A stretch of 64,000 bases of DNA from Brevibacillus humidisoli (GTDB lineage Bacteria > Bacillota > Bacilli > Brevibacillales > Brevibacillaceae): positions 2,871,970 to 2,935,969 of the forward strand of contig NZ_CP087263.1 of the NCBI RefSeq assembly GCF_020923435.1, read 5' to 3'. The position numbers and the translations under genes are program-made. Below the pieces are notes generated by a model. The model saw nothing but the letters and a program-made list of their open reading frames with translations, ran no database searches and had not been told where the DNA came from. This document shows, piece after piece, positions 7,298 to 15,161 of this stretch. Positions within the stretch are counted from its first letter, which is position 1. The number at the start of each line of letters is the position of its first letter.

Positions 7298-8422
7298 TTA
7301 GTTCTGCATCACAAAATCGTTTTCGGCCATTTCCCCTTCGTGGAAGACACGCAGGATTTCGTACTTGGTATTGCGCTGCGCGGGGGTTTTGCCTGCCTCG
7401 CGAATCATCTGCAAAATCGTATTGGTGTTTACCTTGTAGGCGCACTTGGCAGCGGAGACGACGTTCTCTTCGATCATTGTCGAACCGAAGTCGTTGGCCC
7501 CGTAAGAGAGCGAAAGCTTGCCATACTCCGGTCCGACCGTCACCCACGAGGACTGAAAGTTAGGAATATTGTCCAGCATCAAACGGCTGATCGCCAGCGT
7601 CTTCAGATACTCTTCCGGCGTATTGTTGACTGCTTTCAGGTTGGTATTCTCCGGCTGAAAGGTCCAGGTGATGAACGCGGTGAAGCCCTTTGTCTCGTCT
7701 TGCAGCTCGCGAATCCGCATCAGGGAGAGAACCCGCTCCTCCAATTGCTCGCCAAAGCCAATCACCATCGTAGCTGTCCCAGGCAGCCCTACTAGGTGAG
7801 CGGCCCTTTGTACATCAATCCACTGCTTCCAGGAACCCTTCACACGGGAGATCTTCATACGGGTGCGGTCGTCGAGGATCTCTCCACCTGCTCCCGGCAG
7901 CGAATCCAATCCGGCTTCCTTCAATTGACGCAGTACTTCTTCGATCGACAGGCCGGATAACTCCGCCATCTTTTCCACTTCCGTCGTCGACAGGGAGTGC
8001 ATGGTGATCTGCGGAAACCGCCGCTTGATCGTCCGCAGCAGCTCCAGATAGTATTCCAACGGCAGATCAGGATTGGTCCCGCCTTGCATCAGAATCTCCG
8101 TTCCCCCGACGTCTACTGTCTCCTGAATCTTCTCCAGAATCGTCTCCGTCGGCAGCACATACCCTTCGGCAGAACCTGGGGGACGGTAAAAGGCGCAGAA
8201 TCGGCAGTATTTGTCACAGATATTGGTGTAGTTGATATTGCGTCCAATCACAAAGGTCGTGATCGGATCCGGATGCCACTTGAGCATCACCTGGTTGGCG
8301 GCATGCCCGATCTTTTCGATTTCGTCGCTCTCAAACAGGGCCAAGCCGTCTTCCAGGCCCAGCCGCTCTCCGGCAACCGCCCGCTTCAGGATTTCGTCTA
8401 TCACAAAGGAGCCCTCCTTCAT
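7298..8422 (-). CDS. mqnC: Cyclic dehypoxanthinyl futalosine synthase (MqnC), radical SAM
   Basis: 374 aa. Radical SAM enzyme that converts dehypoxanthine futalosine to the cyclic form in the futalosine pathway to menaquinone. The cluster-binding motif CDKYCRFC has Cys69, Cys73 and Cys76 (CxxxCxxC). Further family segments are YTNIC, LMQGGTNP, LPGAGGEIL, and ITWTFQPENT. ATG 8422 has AAGGAGG 9 nt upstream. No other mqn gene is in the window, so the pathway is split on this chromosome. The hydrophobic LSYGANDFGSTM segment near the C-terminus is typical of MqnC. Confidence 0.93.
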   Translation of the reverse strand: MKEGSFVIDEILKRAVAGERLGLEDGLALFESDEIEKIGHAANQVMLKWHPDPITTFVIGRNINYTNICDKYCRFCAFYRPPGSAEGYVLPTETILEKIQETVDVGGTEILMQGGTNPDLPLEYYLELLRTIKRRFPQITMHSLSTTEVEKMAELSGLSIEEVLRQLKEAGLDSLPGAGGEILDDRTRMKISRVKGSWKQWIDVQRAAHLVGLPGTATMVIGFGEQLEERVLSLMRIRELQDETKGFTAFITWTFQPENTNLKAVNNTPEEYLKTLAISRLMLDNIPNFQSSWVTVGPEYGKLSLSYGANDFGSTMIEENVVSAAKCAYKVNTNTILQMIREAGKTPAQRNTKYEILRVFHEGEMAENDFVMQN

Positions 8423-8454
8423 ACCTCATTTCCTCCTTCATCCTAACACAAAAA

Positions 8455-8482
8455 GCCGACCCTGCCTATTGGCAGAGGCGGC
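8455..8482 (-). terminator. Terminator after the CotF-like gene
   Basis: Minus strand stem GCCG-CC..TGCC / GGCA..GG-CGGC followed by TTTTTGTG, about 80 nt past the end of the coat gene and just before mqnC. Confidence 0.65.
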
Positions 8483-8560
8483 CGATGACGGGTACAAGCT
8501 GGGGAAACAAGCCGTTCAGAGTCCTCCTGAGAATACATGCGAAACATGCGTGGGCGTAGA

Positions 8561-9364
8561 TTAGTGGCGGGATGCAGGACCTTCTGATTCCTCATCCGTC
8601 TGCTGCATTTTCGTCTGGTGATCTACTGCTCCGGACAGGTACGGAAAGCCGAGACCGGAAACTGGTGATGTCCGTTCTCCTCCTGCATGGCTCCCGGCTA
8701 CGTCCTCACGGGCAGTACTGCTTGACGGAGCAGACGGCATGGTTGGATAAACAGGTCCTGGTGGCGCCTGTACCTGTTCGGTTGGCTGAAAGCGGGAAGC
8801 GTCTGCGGCAGACCGTTCAGTCGTTGGCTGATACCGACCCAAAACATGTGCAGAGGCGGTGGGCTGCAGCGTCGAGAGTTCGTAGAAACCACGTCTGTTC
8901 ATGTACCCCCATGTCTCGAAGGCCTGCATCGCACAGTTGTTGGCTGCTTGCAAGAGTGCGCTTCGTATCTGGGCATCGGCGCACTCCAGTGCGGCATCCA
9001 TGCGCAGTTTGGCACCTGCTTTGTGAGTGCCAAGCAGAGTGGATACCACATCGCGGTCATCAATCAGCTCGAAAGCCCGATTGGGCCGCTCAACCTGCTC
9101 TCCGCCCTGCATACCGGCTTGTTGCCCAGGGGCAGCAACCTTCTTGTAAGAACTGGCTGCCGGCATCCCCCGGCCGTGAATCAGGTGAATCAGGCTATTG
9201 TATTCATCCGTCATAAACGAAAGCTGGTGACTTACGATCTGTTCAAGCTCTGGATCCTGCACGTATGACAGATAGACCCGAAACAGATTTAGGGCGTCGA
9301 CCGAAGCGGCAAGAACCTCATGGAGTTCGATCACTTCATGTGCTCCGTACTGGTGGTGTTGCAT
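8561..9364 (-). CDS. Spore coat protein, CotF family
   Basis: 267 aa. The N-terminal about 160 residues form two helical CotF-type repeats (AHEVIELHEVLAASVDALN..., later ALLQAANNCAMQAFETWGYMNRRGFYE), the latter being the common ferritin-like coat signature. The last 100 residues are low-complexity, rich in Pro, Ser, Gln and Thr, as in other coat proteins that extend from a structured core. No signal peptide, as expected for assembly from the mother cell. GAGG-type ribosome site before ATG 9364. Isolated gene with its own terminator. Confidence 0.82.
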   Translation of the reverse strand: MQHHQYGAHEVIELHEVLAASVDALNLFRVYLSYVQDPELEQIVSHQLSFMTDEYNSLIHLIHGRGMPAASSYKKVAAPGQQAGMQGGEQVERPNRAFELIDDRDVVSTLLGTHKAGAKLRMDAALECADAQIRSALLQAANNCAMQAFETWGYMNRRGFYELSTLQPTASAHVLGRYQPTTERSAADASRFQPTEQVQAPPGPVYPTMPSAPSSSTAREDVAGSHAGGERTSPVSGLGFPYLSGAVDHQTKMQQTDEESEGPASRH

Positions 9365-9674
9365 CGCATTCGCCTCGCTTTCGAATTGATTTTAGGCATC
9401 ACCTACCAGTATGTCCCAAAGTGATCGACATTTTCCGGGTTTTTGAAGAATAATAGGCAGAGAGACCAGGCGTTCGCCGTTCCAGCCGAATGTCCTATTT
9501 TGTTACTTAAAATCATAAACATGTACGGTATAATAGAGTGGAGTTCACGCATCAAACGGAGGAAACTGCTTGCACCTGAAACGCCCTTCGGCCACTTTTT
9601 GCTCTGGTTGCCAGGCAGGATCTCAAAGGTAGTGATAGGAATGATTGCCATCTGGTACAAAGAAGGAGATCACG
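9365..9674. other. Intergenic region between divergent coat gene and DedA gene
   Basis: 310 nt without a credible gene. TATAAT at 9530-9535 on the plus strand is a candidate -10 box for the DedA gene, without a good -35 box. No repeats or structured RNA seen. Confidence 0.4.
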
Positions 9675-10235
9675 ATGTTTGATACCATTTCCGAGATTTT
9701 CATGCAGTACGGGCAATTCGGTTTATTTGCCCTTTCCTTTCTTGACTCATTTATTTTGCCTGTGCCGCCATTTTTTCTGCAGATCGCGATGAGCCTTGTC
9801 TCACCAGCGGACGCGTTGTATTACGCAACGGTAGCCTTCTTTGGCTCGGTGCTGGGCGCCCCGATGGGGTACCTGCTCGGCAAGGCATTGGGCAAACCGC
9901 TGATGCATAAAGTGGTTCCCGCCCGCTGGGTTGAGGTGGCGACGGATAAGTTTACAAAGGACGGCGATGCCGCCGTCCTGATCGGATCGTTTACCCCGAT
10001 CCCGTACAAGGTATTTACGATCCTCTCCGGCGTATTCGGATTTTCGCTGTTTCGGCTGATCGTGTATTCGATCCTCGGACGAGGGATCAAGTTTTACCTG
10101 ATCGGTGTCTTGTTCTTTCTCTACGGCAAGCATGCGAAAGAGCTGCTGGATCAATATCTGGAGGTTTCGCTGCTTGCGGTGGCTGTCATCCTTACCTTAG
10201 GATGGTTCCTCCTGAAGCGTCGAAAAAAGAGATAA
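9675..10235 (+). CDS. DedA / VTT-domain membrane protein (YqaA-like)
   Basis: 186 aa from ATG 9675, with AAGGAG 8 nt upstream; the in-frame ATG at 9645 has none. DedA-family proteins are polytopic membrane proteins linked to lipid (undecaprenyl phosphate or phospholipid) scrambling. Seen here: FLDSFILPVPPFFLQ at about 17-31, the re-entrant Gly-rich FGSVLGAPMGYLLGK segment, and FTPIPYKVFTILSG, with a C-terminal TM helix and RKKR tail. Its last 39 nt overlap the 3' end of the convergent acyl-CoA dehydrogenase gene. Confidence 0.85.
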   Translation: MFDTISEIFMQYGQFGLFALSFLDSFILPVPPFFLQIAMSLVSPADALYYATVAFFGSVLGAPMGYLLGKALGKPLMHKVVPARWVEVATDKFTKDGDAAVLIGSFTPIPYKVFTILSGVFGFSLFRLIVYSILGRGIKFYLIGVLFFLYGKHAKELLDQYLEVSLLAVAVILTLGWFLLKRRKKR

Positions 10236-12026
10236 AGCAGCTTGCAGTTCCGACTCGCCAACCTGCTGATACTCGACCAGCGCTGTGAAGAACCGAACAT
10301 CCAGCAGAGGATCTTGTTTGACACCTCGATCCTGACTGACGGCAAAATGTTGCTTCCAGTAGAGGTGTGCCAGTACATACTTGCGGGCGTTTGCCTGTTG
10401 TTCTACCTGCTGCTCTGCATCCAGCACGATGTTGCTGAGACAGAACAGATCAATCATATGATTGGCCACAGTCTTCAGCTTGTAGTTTACGTACTCGTCG
10501 GACTGTTGGAGCAAATAGGCGAGGTTTTGCTCCAGCAGTTCCAGCTCTTCGGCGATGCGCATCGCAAACACCTTGGATAGCGGATGGGTCATTTTTATGA
10601 TGCGCTCTCGCATCACCTGGCAAAATACCTCGTGGGCCTGCTCTTTTTGCATGACCCGCAGCAGATCGAGGGCTAAAATATTGGACGTGCCCTCCCAGAC
10701 TGTAGTCACTTGCGCATCCCGCAGCAGACGCGGAGTGACGTACTCCTCAATGTAGCCGTTGCCGCCGTGGATCTCAATCGCGGTATGGCTCGCCTGGACA
10801 GCTTCGTCACCGGTACGGTACTTCAGCAGCGGAATCAACAGACGGGCTATCACACGTTCTGCTTGGTCCGCATCACCGTAAGTGTTTGCCTTGTCAAAGT
10901 AATGAATCATCTCAAACACCGCACCTGTGCTTACCTCCAGATCGACCAGCAGCGAAACCAGCATCTCCCGTACCATGGGATATCGGTCAATCGATGAGCC
11001 AAAAGCGCTCCGCCGCGCCGCATAATCCTTGGCCTCATAAAACGCCCTGCGCATGATCCCGATGGAGGCGACGGCATTGCAGATGCGGGAGATGTTCAGC
11101 GCCTCCGCCATGTAAGCGAAACCCCGTTCCGGCCGCCCGATCAGATACCCCTCTGCTCCCTCCAGCAATACTTCGGCGGACGGGACCGCATTTACGCCCA
11201 ACTTCTCTTTCAACCGCCTGATCGAGATGCGATTCCGCTGTCCGTCGGGTGTGGTCCACGGCACCAGGAATAATCCCAACCCTTTGGTACCTGGCTTGTC
11301 GGGATCAATCCGCGCCATCACAGTGGCTACCATCGCACCTGCATTGCTGGCAAAAAATTTTTCCCCTGTGAGTCGATAGGTGCCAGGTCGATCCGCCACC
11401 GGTTCGGCCACTGTCAGGTTGGCCCCTACGTCTGATCCCCCCTGCCGCTCCGTCAACCAGGTGGCTCCCTCGTACAAGGTCTCATAGTCGCGAGAAGTGA
11501 GACCGACCAGGTAGCGCTGCTTCAACTCCTCGCTGCCGTAACGATCCACCAGGTGAGCAGCAGCCATCGTCAGTGTCACCGGACAGTAAAAGCCCGGTTC
11601 CGACTGACTGAGCAGATAGCCCATCATATAGGAATAGAGATAAGGAACCCTCTCACCCAATTCGGGAACCGGATGGTAGAGGTAGCTGACAATCCCCGCT
11701 CCATATACATCGGCAACCGTCTTCCGATATCCTTCATTGGTGATGATCTCTGACACATCTTCCCCCAGCCTGTTGTACTTGCGCAGACGCGGTCTGCCCT
11801 CGCCGTCGGTATACGCAGCCCGTTCGTCGACTGGTCCGGCGACGTAGGCTCCGAACCGGGATAGCTGCTCTCTGGCCCAGGGTTGCATCGACTGCGGCAG
11901 ATAGCGTCCGATCAGGTAGTCGAGATTGGGATCAGCCGTATAAAAATTATCGTGCCACCGACTGCGGGGATGGGGAATGTTGTTAGAGTACCCCCGACTG
12001 TCGATCAGCTTTTGCAGATTGCTCAT
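10197..12026 (-). CDS. Acyl-CoA dehydrogenase family protein (AidB/long-chain type)
   Basis: 609 aa FAD enzyme expected to oxidise acyl-CoA at the alpha-beta bond. The ATG at 12044 sits on the ribosome site, so ATG 12026 (after AGGAGGAG) is the start. Motifs: WLTERQGGSDVGAN and TGEKFFASNAGA in the FAD/substrate domain, IRRLKEKLG, RICNAVASIG, and the C-terminal IHGGNGYIEEY and TTVWEGTSNILALD. About 130 extra residues follow the dehydrogenase core, as in the AidB-like and long forms. Follows the acyl-CoA ligase by 14 nt in one operon. Substrate unknown. Confidence 0.9.
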   Translation of the reverse strand: MSNLQKLIDSRGYSNNIPHPRSRWHDNFYTADPNLDYLIGRYLPQSMQPWAREQLSRFGAYVAGPVDERAAYTDGEGRPRLRKYNRLGEDVSEIITNEGYRKTVADVYGAGIVSYLYHPVPELGERVPYLYSYMMGYLLSQSEPGFYCPVTLTMAAAHLVDRYGSEELKQRYLVGLTSRDYETLYEGATWLTERQGGSDVGANLTVAEPVADRPGTYRLTGEKFFASNAGAMVATVMARIDPDKPGTKGLGLFLVPWTTPDGQRNRISIRRLKEKLGVNAVPSAEVLLEGAEGYLIGRPERGFAYMAEALNISRICNAVASIGIMRRAFYEAKDYAARRSAFGSSIDRYPMVREMLVSLLVDLEVSTGAVFEMIHYFDKANTYGDADQAERVIARLLIPLLKYRTGDEAVQASHTAIEIHGGNGYIEEYVTPRLLRDAQVTTVWEGTSNILALDLLRVMQKEQAHEVFCQVMRERIIKMTHPLSKVFAMRIAEELELLEQNLAYLLQQSDEYVNYKLKTVANHMIDLFCLSNIVLDAEQQVEQQANARKYVLAHLYWKQHFAVSQDRGVKQDPLLDVRFFTALVEYQQVGESELQAALSLFSTLQEEPS

Positions 12027-12040
12027 CCGTTTTCTCCTCC

Positions 12041-13597
12041 TCATGCTTCTGTTTGTTCACGCAAGACGTGCTTCAGCACTTTTCCGCTTGCATTGCGAGG
12101 CAAGGCAGTCAAGCACTCTACCAACCGAGGCAGCTTATAATCAGCTACTTTTCCACTCAGGAAACGGCGAACTTCCGCCAGCCAGTCGGTCGGCCCGGCA
12201 TCGGCTGCCGCCTGCTCCCGCAGCACCAGGCAAGCTTTTACCGTCTCACCCCATTCAGGGTGGGGAACCCCGACCACTGCCACTTCTTGGATAGCAGGGT
12301 GACGCTCTAACTCTTGCTCGATTTCTTTCGGGTAAACATTGACACCACCGCTGATAATCACATCTTTTTTTCGGTCGATCACCCAGAGAAAGCCCTCTTC
12401 ATCGACACGGGCAATGTCGCCGCTATACACCCAGCCGTCGCGCACCACCTCGGCAGTGGCTTCCGGATTATGGATGTACCCTTTCATCGTTCCTTCACTG
12501 CGGATGCGGATTTCCCCCGGCTCGCCTGCAGGTACGGGCTCACCCCGTTCGTTGACTACTTCTACTTCGGTGTAAAGCACCGCTCTCCCGATGCTGCCCG
12601 CCTTGTCGGGGTACTCGGCATGACGCAGAGCGGTTCCGGTCGGCCCCGCCTCCGTCAATCCATAGACACATACGACCTTGTCTTGGCCAAATGCCCGCTC
12701 GATCTGCTCTGCCATCTCTTTGGAAAGCGGTGCCCCACCGTAGACCCAGCAATGTGCAGAGGAGAGATCACAATGAAGGAAATCCGGATGCTTCATGGTC
12801 AGCAAGTAGGCGACGGGAGCACCGAAGAAATGGGTGATCCGCTCCCTCTGGGCAAGCGCGAGCAGCAGCTCCGGTGAAAAAGTAGGAGCCAACACCTGGG
12901 TCGCTGCTACCATGATCCCCGTATGGAAGAACAGATGAAGCGGAGCTGAGTGACTGAGCGGCATCATTTGCAGAATCCGGCTGCGATGATCGATCTGCAT
13001 CTCGATCGCCATCATCTTGGCAACCGTCAACACGTTGCGATGAGTGAACAGCACCCCTTTGGGACGGCCGGTCGTACCGGAGGTGAACAGCATACTTACT
13101 TCGTCATCTTCGCTAAACTCGGGTACTTCCGCATCACAAGGAAGCGCTTTCCATTCTCTGTTAGATGGATCAGAATGACCGTCATCCATTCCGAGCCATC
13201 CATCCCGTCCCTCCCCGGTCTTGATCAGGGCTCTCAGTTGTCGGCCGGCAGGAAGCTGTGCAACCACAGCGAAAAGCTGATCGTGCACAATCATCCCTTT
13301 ACACTCTGCTTCCTCACAAACGTAGGAGACGTCCTCTGGTGCAGAACGGGCACTGATCGGAACCACGATCGCTCCGCTGCGCATGATCGCCATGTACATG
13401 ATCGCAAACTCAAGACAGTTGGGCATCATGATCGCTACCCGATCTGCTCTCTCGATCCCCATCTGCCGCAGTCGTGCCGCCCAGTAATCGGCATGCTGAT
13501 TCCACTCCCGGTAGCTGATCCGTCTCTCTCCATCGATCAACGCTTCCTTGTCACCGTGCTTTCGACCATTTGTCGCCAATAATGCAGATAGATTCAC
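12041..13597 (-). CDS. Acyl-CoA synthetase (AMP-dependent ligase)
   Basis: 518 aa. Adenylate-forming enzyme expected to activate a fatty or other carboxylic acid to its CoA thioester. Motif A3 LFTSGTTGRPKGVLFTH, A5-like YGLTEAGPTG, YSGDIA with VDEEGFLWVIDRKKDVI, and the C-terminal GKVLKHVLR lysine used in the adenylation half reaction. Upstream of an acyl-CoA dehydrogenase and downstream of a MerR regulator, suggesting induction by an acyl compound. Exact chain length or branched nature cannot be read from sequence. Confidence 0.92.
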   Translation of the reverse strand: MNLSALLATNGRKHGDKEALIDGERRISYREWNQHADYWAARLRQMGIERADRVAIMMPNCLEFAIMYMAIMRSGAIVVPISARSAPEDVSYVCEEAECKGMIVHDQLFAVVAQLPAGRQLRALIKTGEGRDGWLGMDDGHSDPSNREWKALPCDAEVPEFSEDDEVSMLFTSGTTGRPKGVLFTHRNVLTVAKMMAIEMQIDHRSRILQMMPLSHSAPLHLFFHTGIMVAATQVLAPTFSPELLLALAQRERITHFFGAPVAYLLTMKHPDFLHCDLSSAHCWVYGGAPLSKEMAEQIERAFGQDKVVCVYGLTEAGPTGTALRHAEYPDKAGSIGRAVLYTEVEVVNERGEPVPAGEPGEIRIRSEGTMKGYIHNPEATAEVVRDGWVYSGDIARVDEEGFLWVIDRKKDVIISGGVNVYPKEIEQELERHPAIQEVAVVGVPHPEWGETVKACLVLREQAAADAGPTDWLAEVRRFLSGKVADYKLPRLVECLTALPRNASGKVLKHVLREQTEA

Positions 13598-13618
13598 GCT
13601 TCCACCTCTTCCGTCTGC

Positions 13619-14014
13619 TCAATGTTTGCTTGTCTCGCGCAAGCGCTGCTCGAACTTCTCCATGTACGTGACGATTTCCTCACGCAGCAGCAGCAATTCA
13701 TTGATCCGCTGATCAATCTCCTGCAGCTTCTCGCTCCCGTAAGCAATTGTCCGTTCCAACTGCTTGCGCCCAGTTCGGTCCTCCTGGAACAATTGGATCA
13801 TCTCCCTGATCTGCTCGAGGGTAAAACCAAACCGCTTCCCTCGCAATATCAGGCGCAGTCTCGCCCGGTCACTCCGTGTGTAGAGGCGTATCCCCCTCTC
13901 GGAGCGCGCGGGTTGAATCAATCCCACTTCTTCGTAGTAACGAATCGTGCGCGTACTAATGTCCAGTTCAGTTGCTAATTCTGAGATCGAAAATAACTCC
14001 TTGCGATCACTCAT
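13619..14014 (-). CDS. MerR-family regulator of the acyl-CoA operon
   Basis: 131 aa from ATG 14014, 10 nt after AAAGGAGG; the upstream ATG overlaps the ribosome site. Winged helix ISELATELDISTRTIRYYEEVGLI followed by the long dimerisation helix. It has no Cys residues in the C-terminal part, so metal sensing is unlikely. First gene of an operon with acyl-CoA ligase and dehydrogenase, comparable in layout to LiuR/GnyR-type regulators of acyl-CoA catabolism. The promoter spacer holds a perfect 16-bp palindrome. Confidence 0.88.
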   Translation of the reverse strand: MSDRKELFSISELATELDISTRTIRYYEEVGLIQPARSERGIRLYTRSDRARLRLILRGKRFGFTLEQIREMIQLFQEDRTGRKQLERTIAYGSEKLQEIDQRINELLLLREEIVTYMEKFEQRLRETSKH

Positions 14015-14071
14015 CGATATATGTCCTCCTTTGGACAATCCCTCCTGTCGGAAACATCAGAATTTACAAAT

Positions 14072-14100
14072 AGTTTACTTTACGTTAACGTTAACGTCAA
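14072..14100 (-). promoter_or_regulatory. Promoter with MerR-type operator in the spacer
   Basis: Minus strand TTGACG (14095-14100), 17-nt spacer, TAAACT (14072-14077). ACGTTAACGTTAACGT at 14082-14097 is a perfect 16-bp palindrome filling the spacer, the usual location for MerR-family operators. Probably autoregulates the three-gene operon. Confidence 0.8.
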
Positions 14101-14253
14101 TGAGGTAGGTTCCTTCCTTTTTACATCGATGGCCGGGCGTACTACCCCAATCCTTTCTCCTTCGTGAGACGATCAGCAGGAATTGACAAAGACGCGGTGA
14201 AATAATAATCCTTATTCTGATACGCCAGTTGCCCAAGGAGGCTTCTCTACGTC

Positions 14254-14862
14254 ATGAAAAAAAGACATACCCTCATCATCCTGCTCCTCCTCTTGATTAC
14301 CGGATGCAGCCTGACCGCCCAGCAGCCAGACACTGCCGCGAGTGAAAGCCATTCTAACGTCGAGGCAGGAAGCACCGAGCATTCCGACGTGGAGGATAGC
14401 GGCCAGCATTCCAGCCCTCTTGAAGGTGAGAGCTCCCAACACTCCAGCCCCGCGGAGGACGATAGCACCCAAACTGACTCCTCTGCTCAGCAAGCAAATC
14501 AACAGCCTGGCGAAGGAGGCCTTTATCAAAACGATGCCGGATACTCGCTAACCATTCCCAGTGACTGGGCAGGCAAGTATCGGATCGAAACGCGTCATCA
14601 AGTCACCTATTTTCTCTATCATGCAGAAGATCCCCAAGTCTGGCAGCAGCTCTTCCATATTCGCGTTCTCCCTGCTGCGGAATGGGAGAAAGAGAAAGAC
14701 GGGCCTAATCCGGGTACGATCATTACCACTCACGGAGATCAGGTCTACCTGTACGGCAGACCGCTTGACATGGGTCTGGAAGGGGAGGAAGCCCGTGATT
14801 ACAGCGCACTATCTGAACAGATCCCGCAGATCATCGAGAGCTTCCAATTGACGGCGAAGTAG
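14254..14862 (+). CDS. Lipoprotein with Ser/His-rich linker, unknown function
   Basis: 202 aa. Lipobox LLITGC with lipidated Cys at about residue 19. Residues 20-90 are a low-complexity linker rich in Ser, His, Glu, Asp and Gln with repeated QHSSP-type units. The C-terminal about 110 residues (YSLTIPSDWAGKYRIE... to the end) resemble a small beta-rich surface domain of the PsbP/SCP type seen in Bacillales lipoproteins; that match is impressionistic. AAGGAGG upstream of ATG. Monocistronic with its own terminator. Confidence 0.85.
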   Translation: MKKRHTLIILLLLLITGCSLTAQQPDTAASESHSNVEAGSTEHSDVEDSGQHSSPLEGESSQHSSPAEDDSTQTDSSAQQANQQPGEGGLYQNDAGYSLTIPSDWAGKYRIETRHQVTYFLYHAEDPQVWQQLFHIRVLPAAEWEKEKDGPNPGTIITTHGDQVYLYGRPLDMGLEGEEARDYSALSEQIPQIIESFQLTAK

Positions 14863-14896
14863 AAAGATCCATCGTATCCATCGTGCACAGCAAAGC

Positions 14897-14935
14897 ACCG
14901 CACGCACTCTAAAAATAGAGGACGTGCGGTTTTTT
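14897..14935 (+). terminator. Terminator after lipoprotein gene
   Basis: ACCGCACG (14897-14904) pairs with CGTGCGGT (14923-14930) and is followed by TTTTT; an inner CTCT / AGAG pair extends the hairpin. Confidence 0.9.
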
Positions 14936-15036
14936 CATTGCCCGGCGGTCAGTTTCATACCCCCTCCCAGCCGGCTTCATCGTCGTGACCGGATAACCGC
15001 CAGCCGCGTCATGATCTAGGAGGAAAGGAAACAATC

Positions 15037-15052
15037 CTTACGATCTTGTAAG
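15037..15052. promoter_or_regulatory. Inverted repeat upstream of BceB-type permease
   Basis: CTTAC-N6-GTAAG, about 110 nt upstream of the permease start. It may be a response-regulator operator, but no regulator gene lies nearby, so this is only a candidate. Confidence 0.3.
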
Positions 15053-15161
15053 AAAAATGAAAGTTAATTCAATGGGAGAGGCAATATCTGGTCCTTTACA
15101 ATAAAAGCACGCTCTACAGTGGGTGTTGTCATATGATCATTATGTGGGAAGGAGTACCTCG

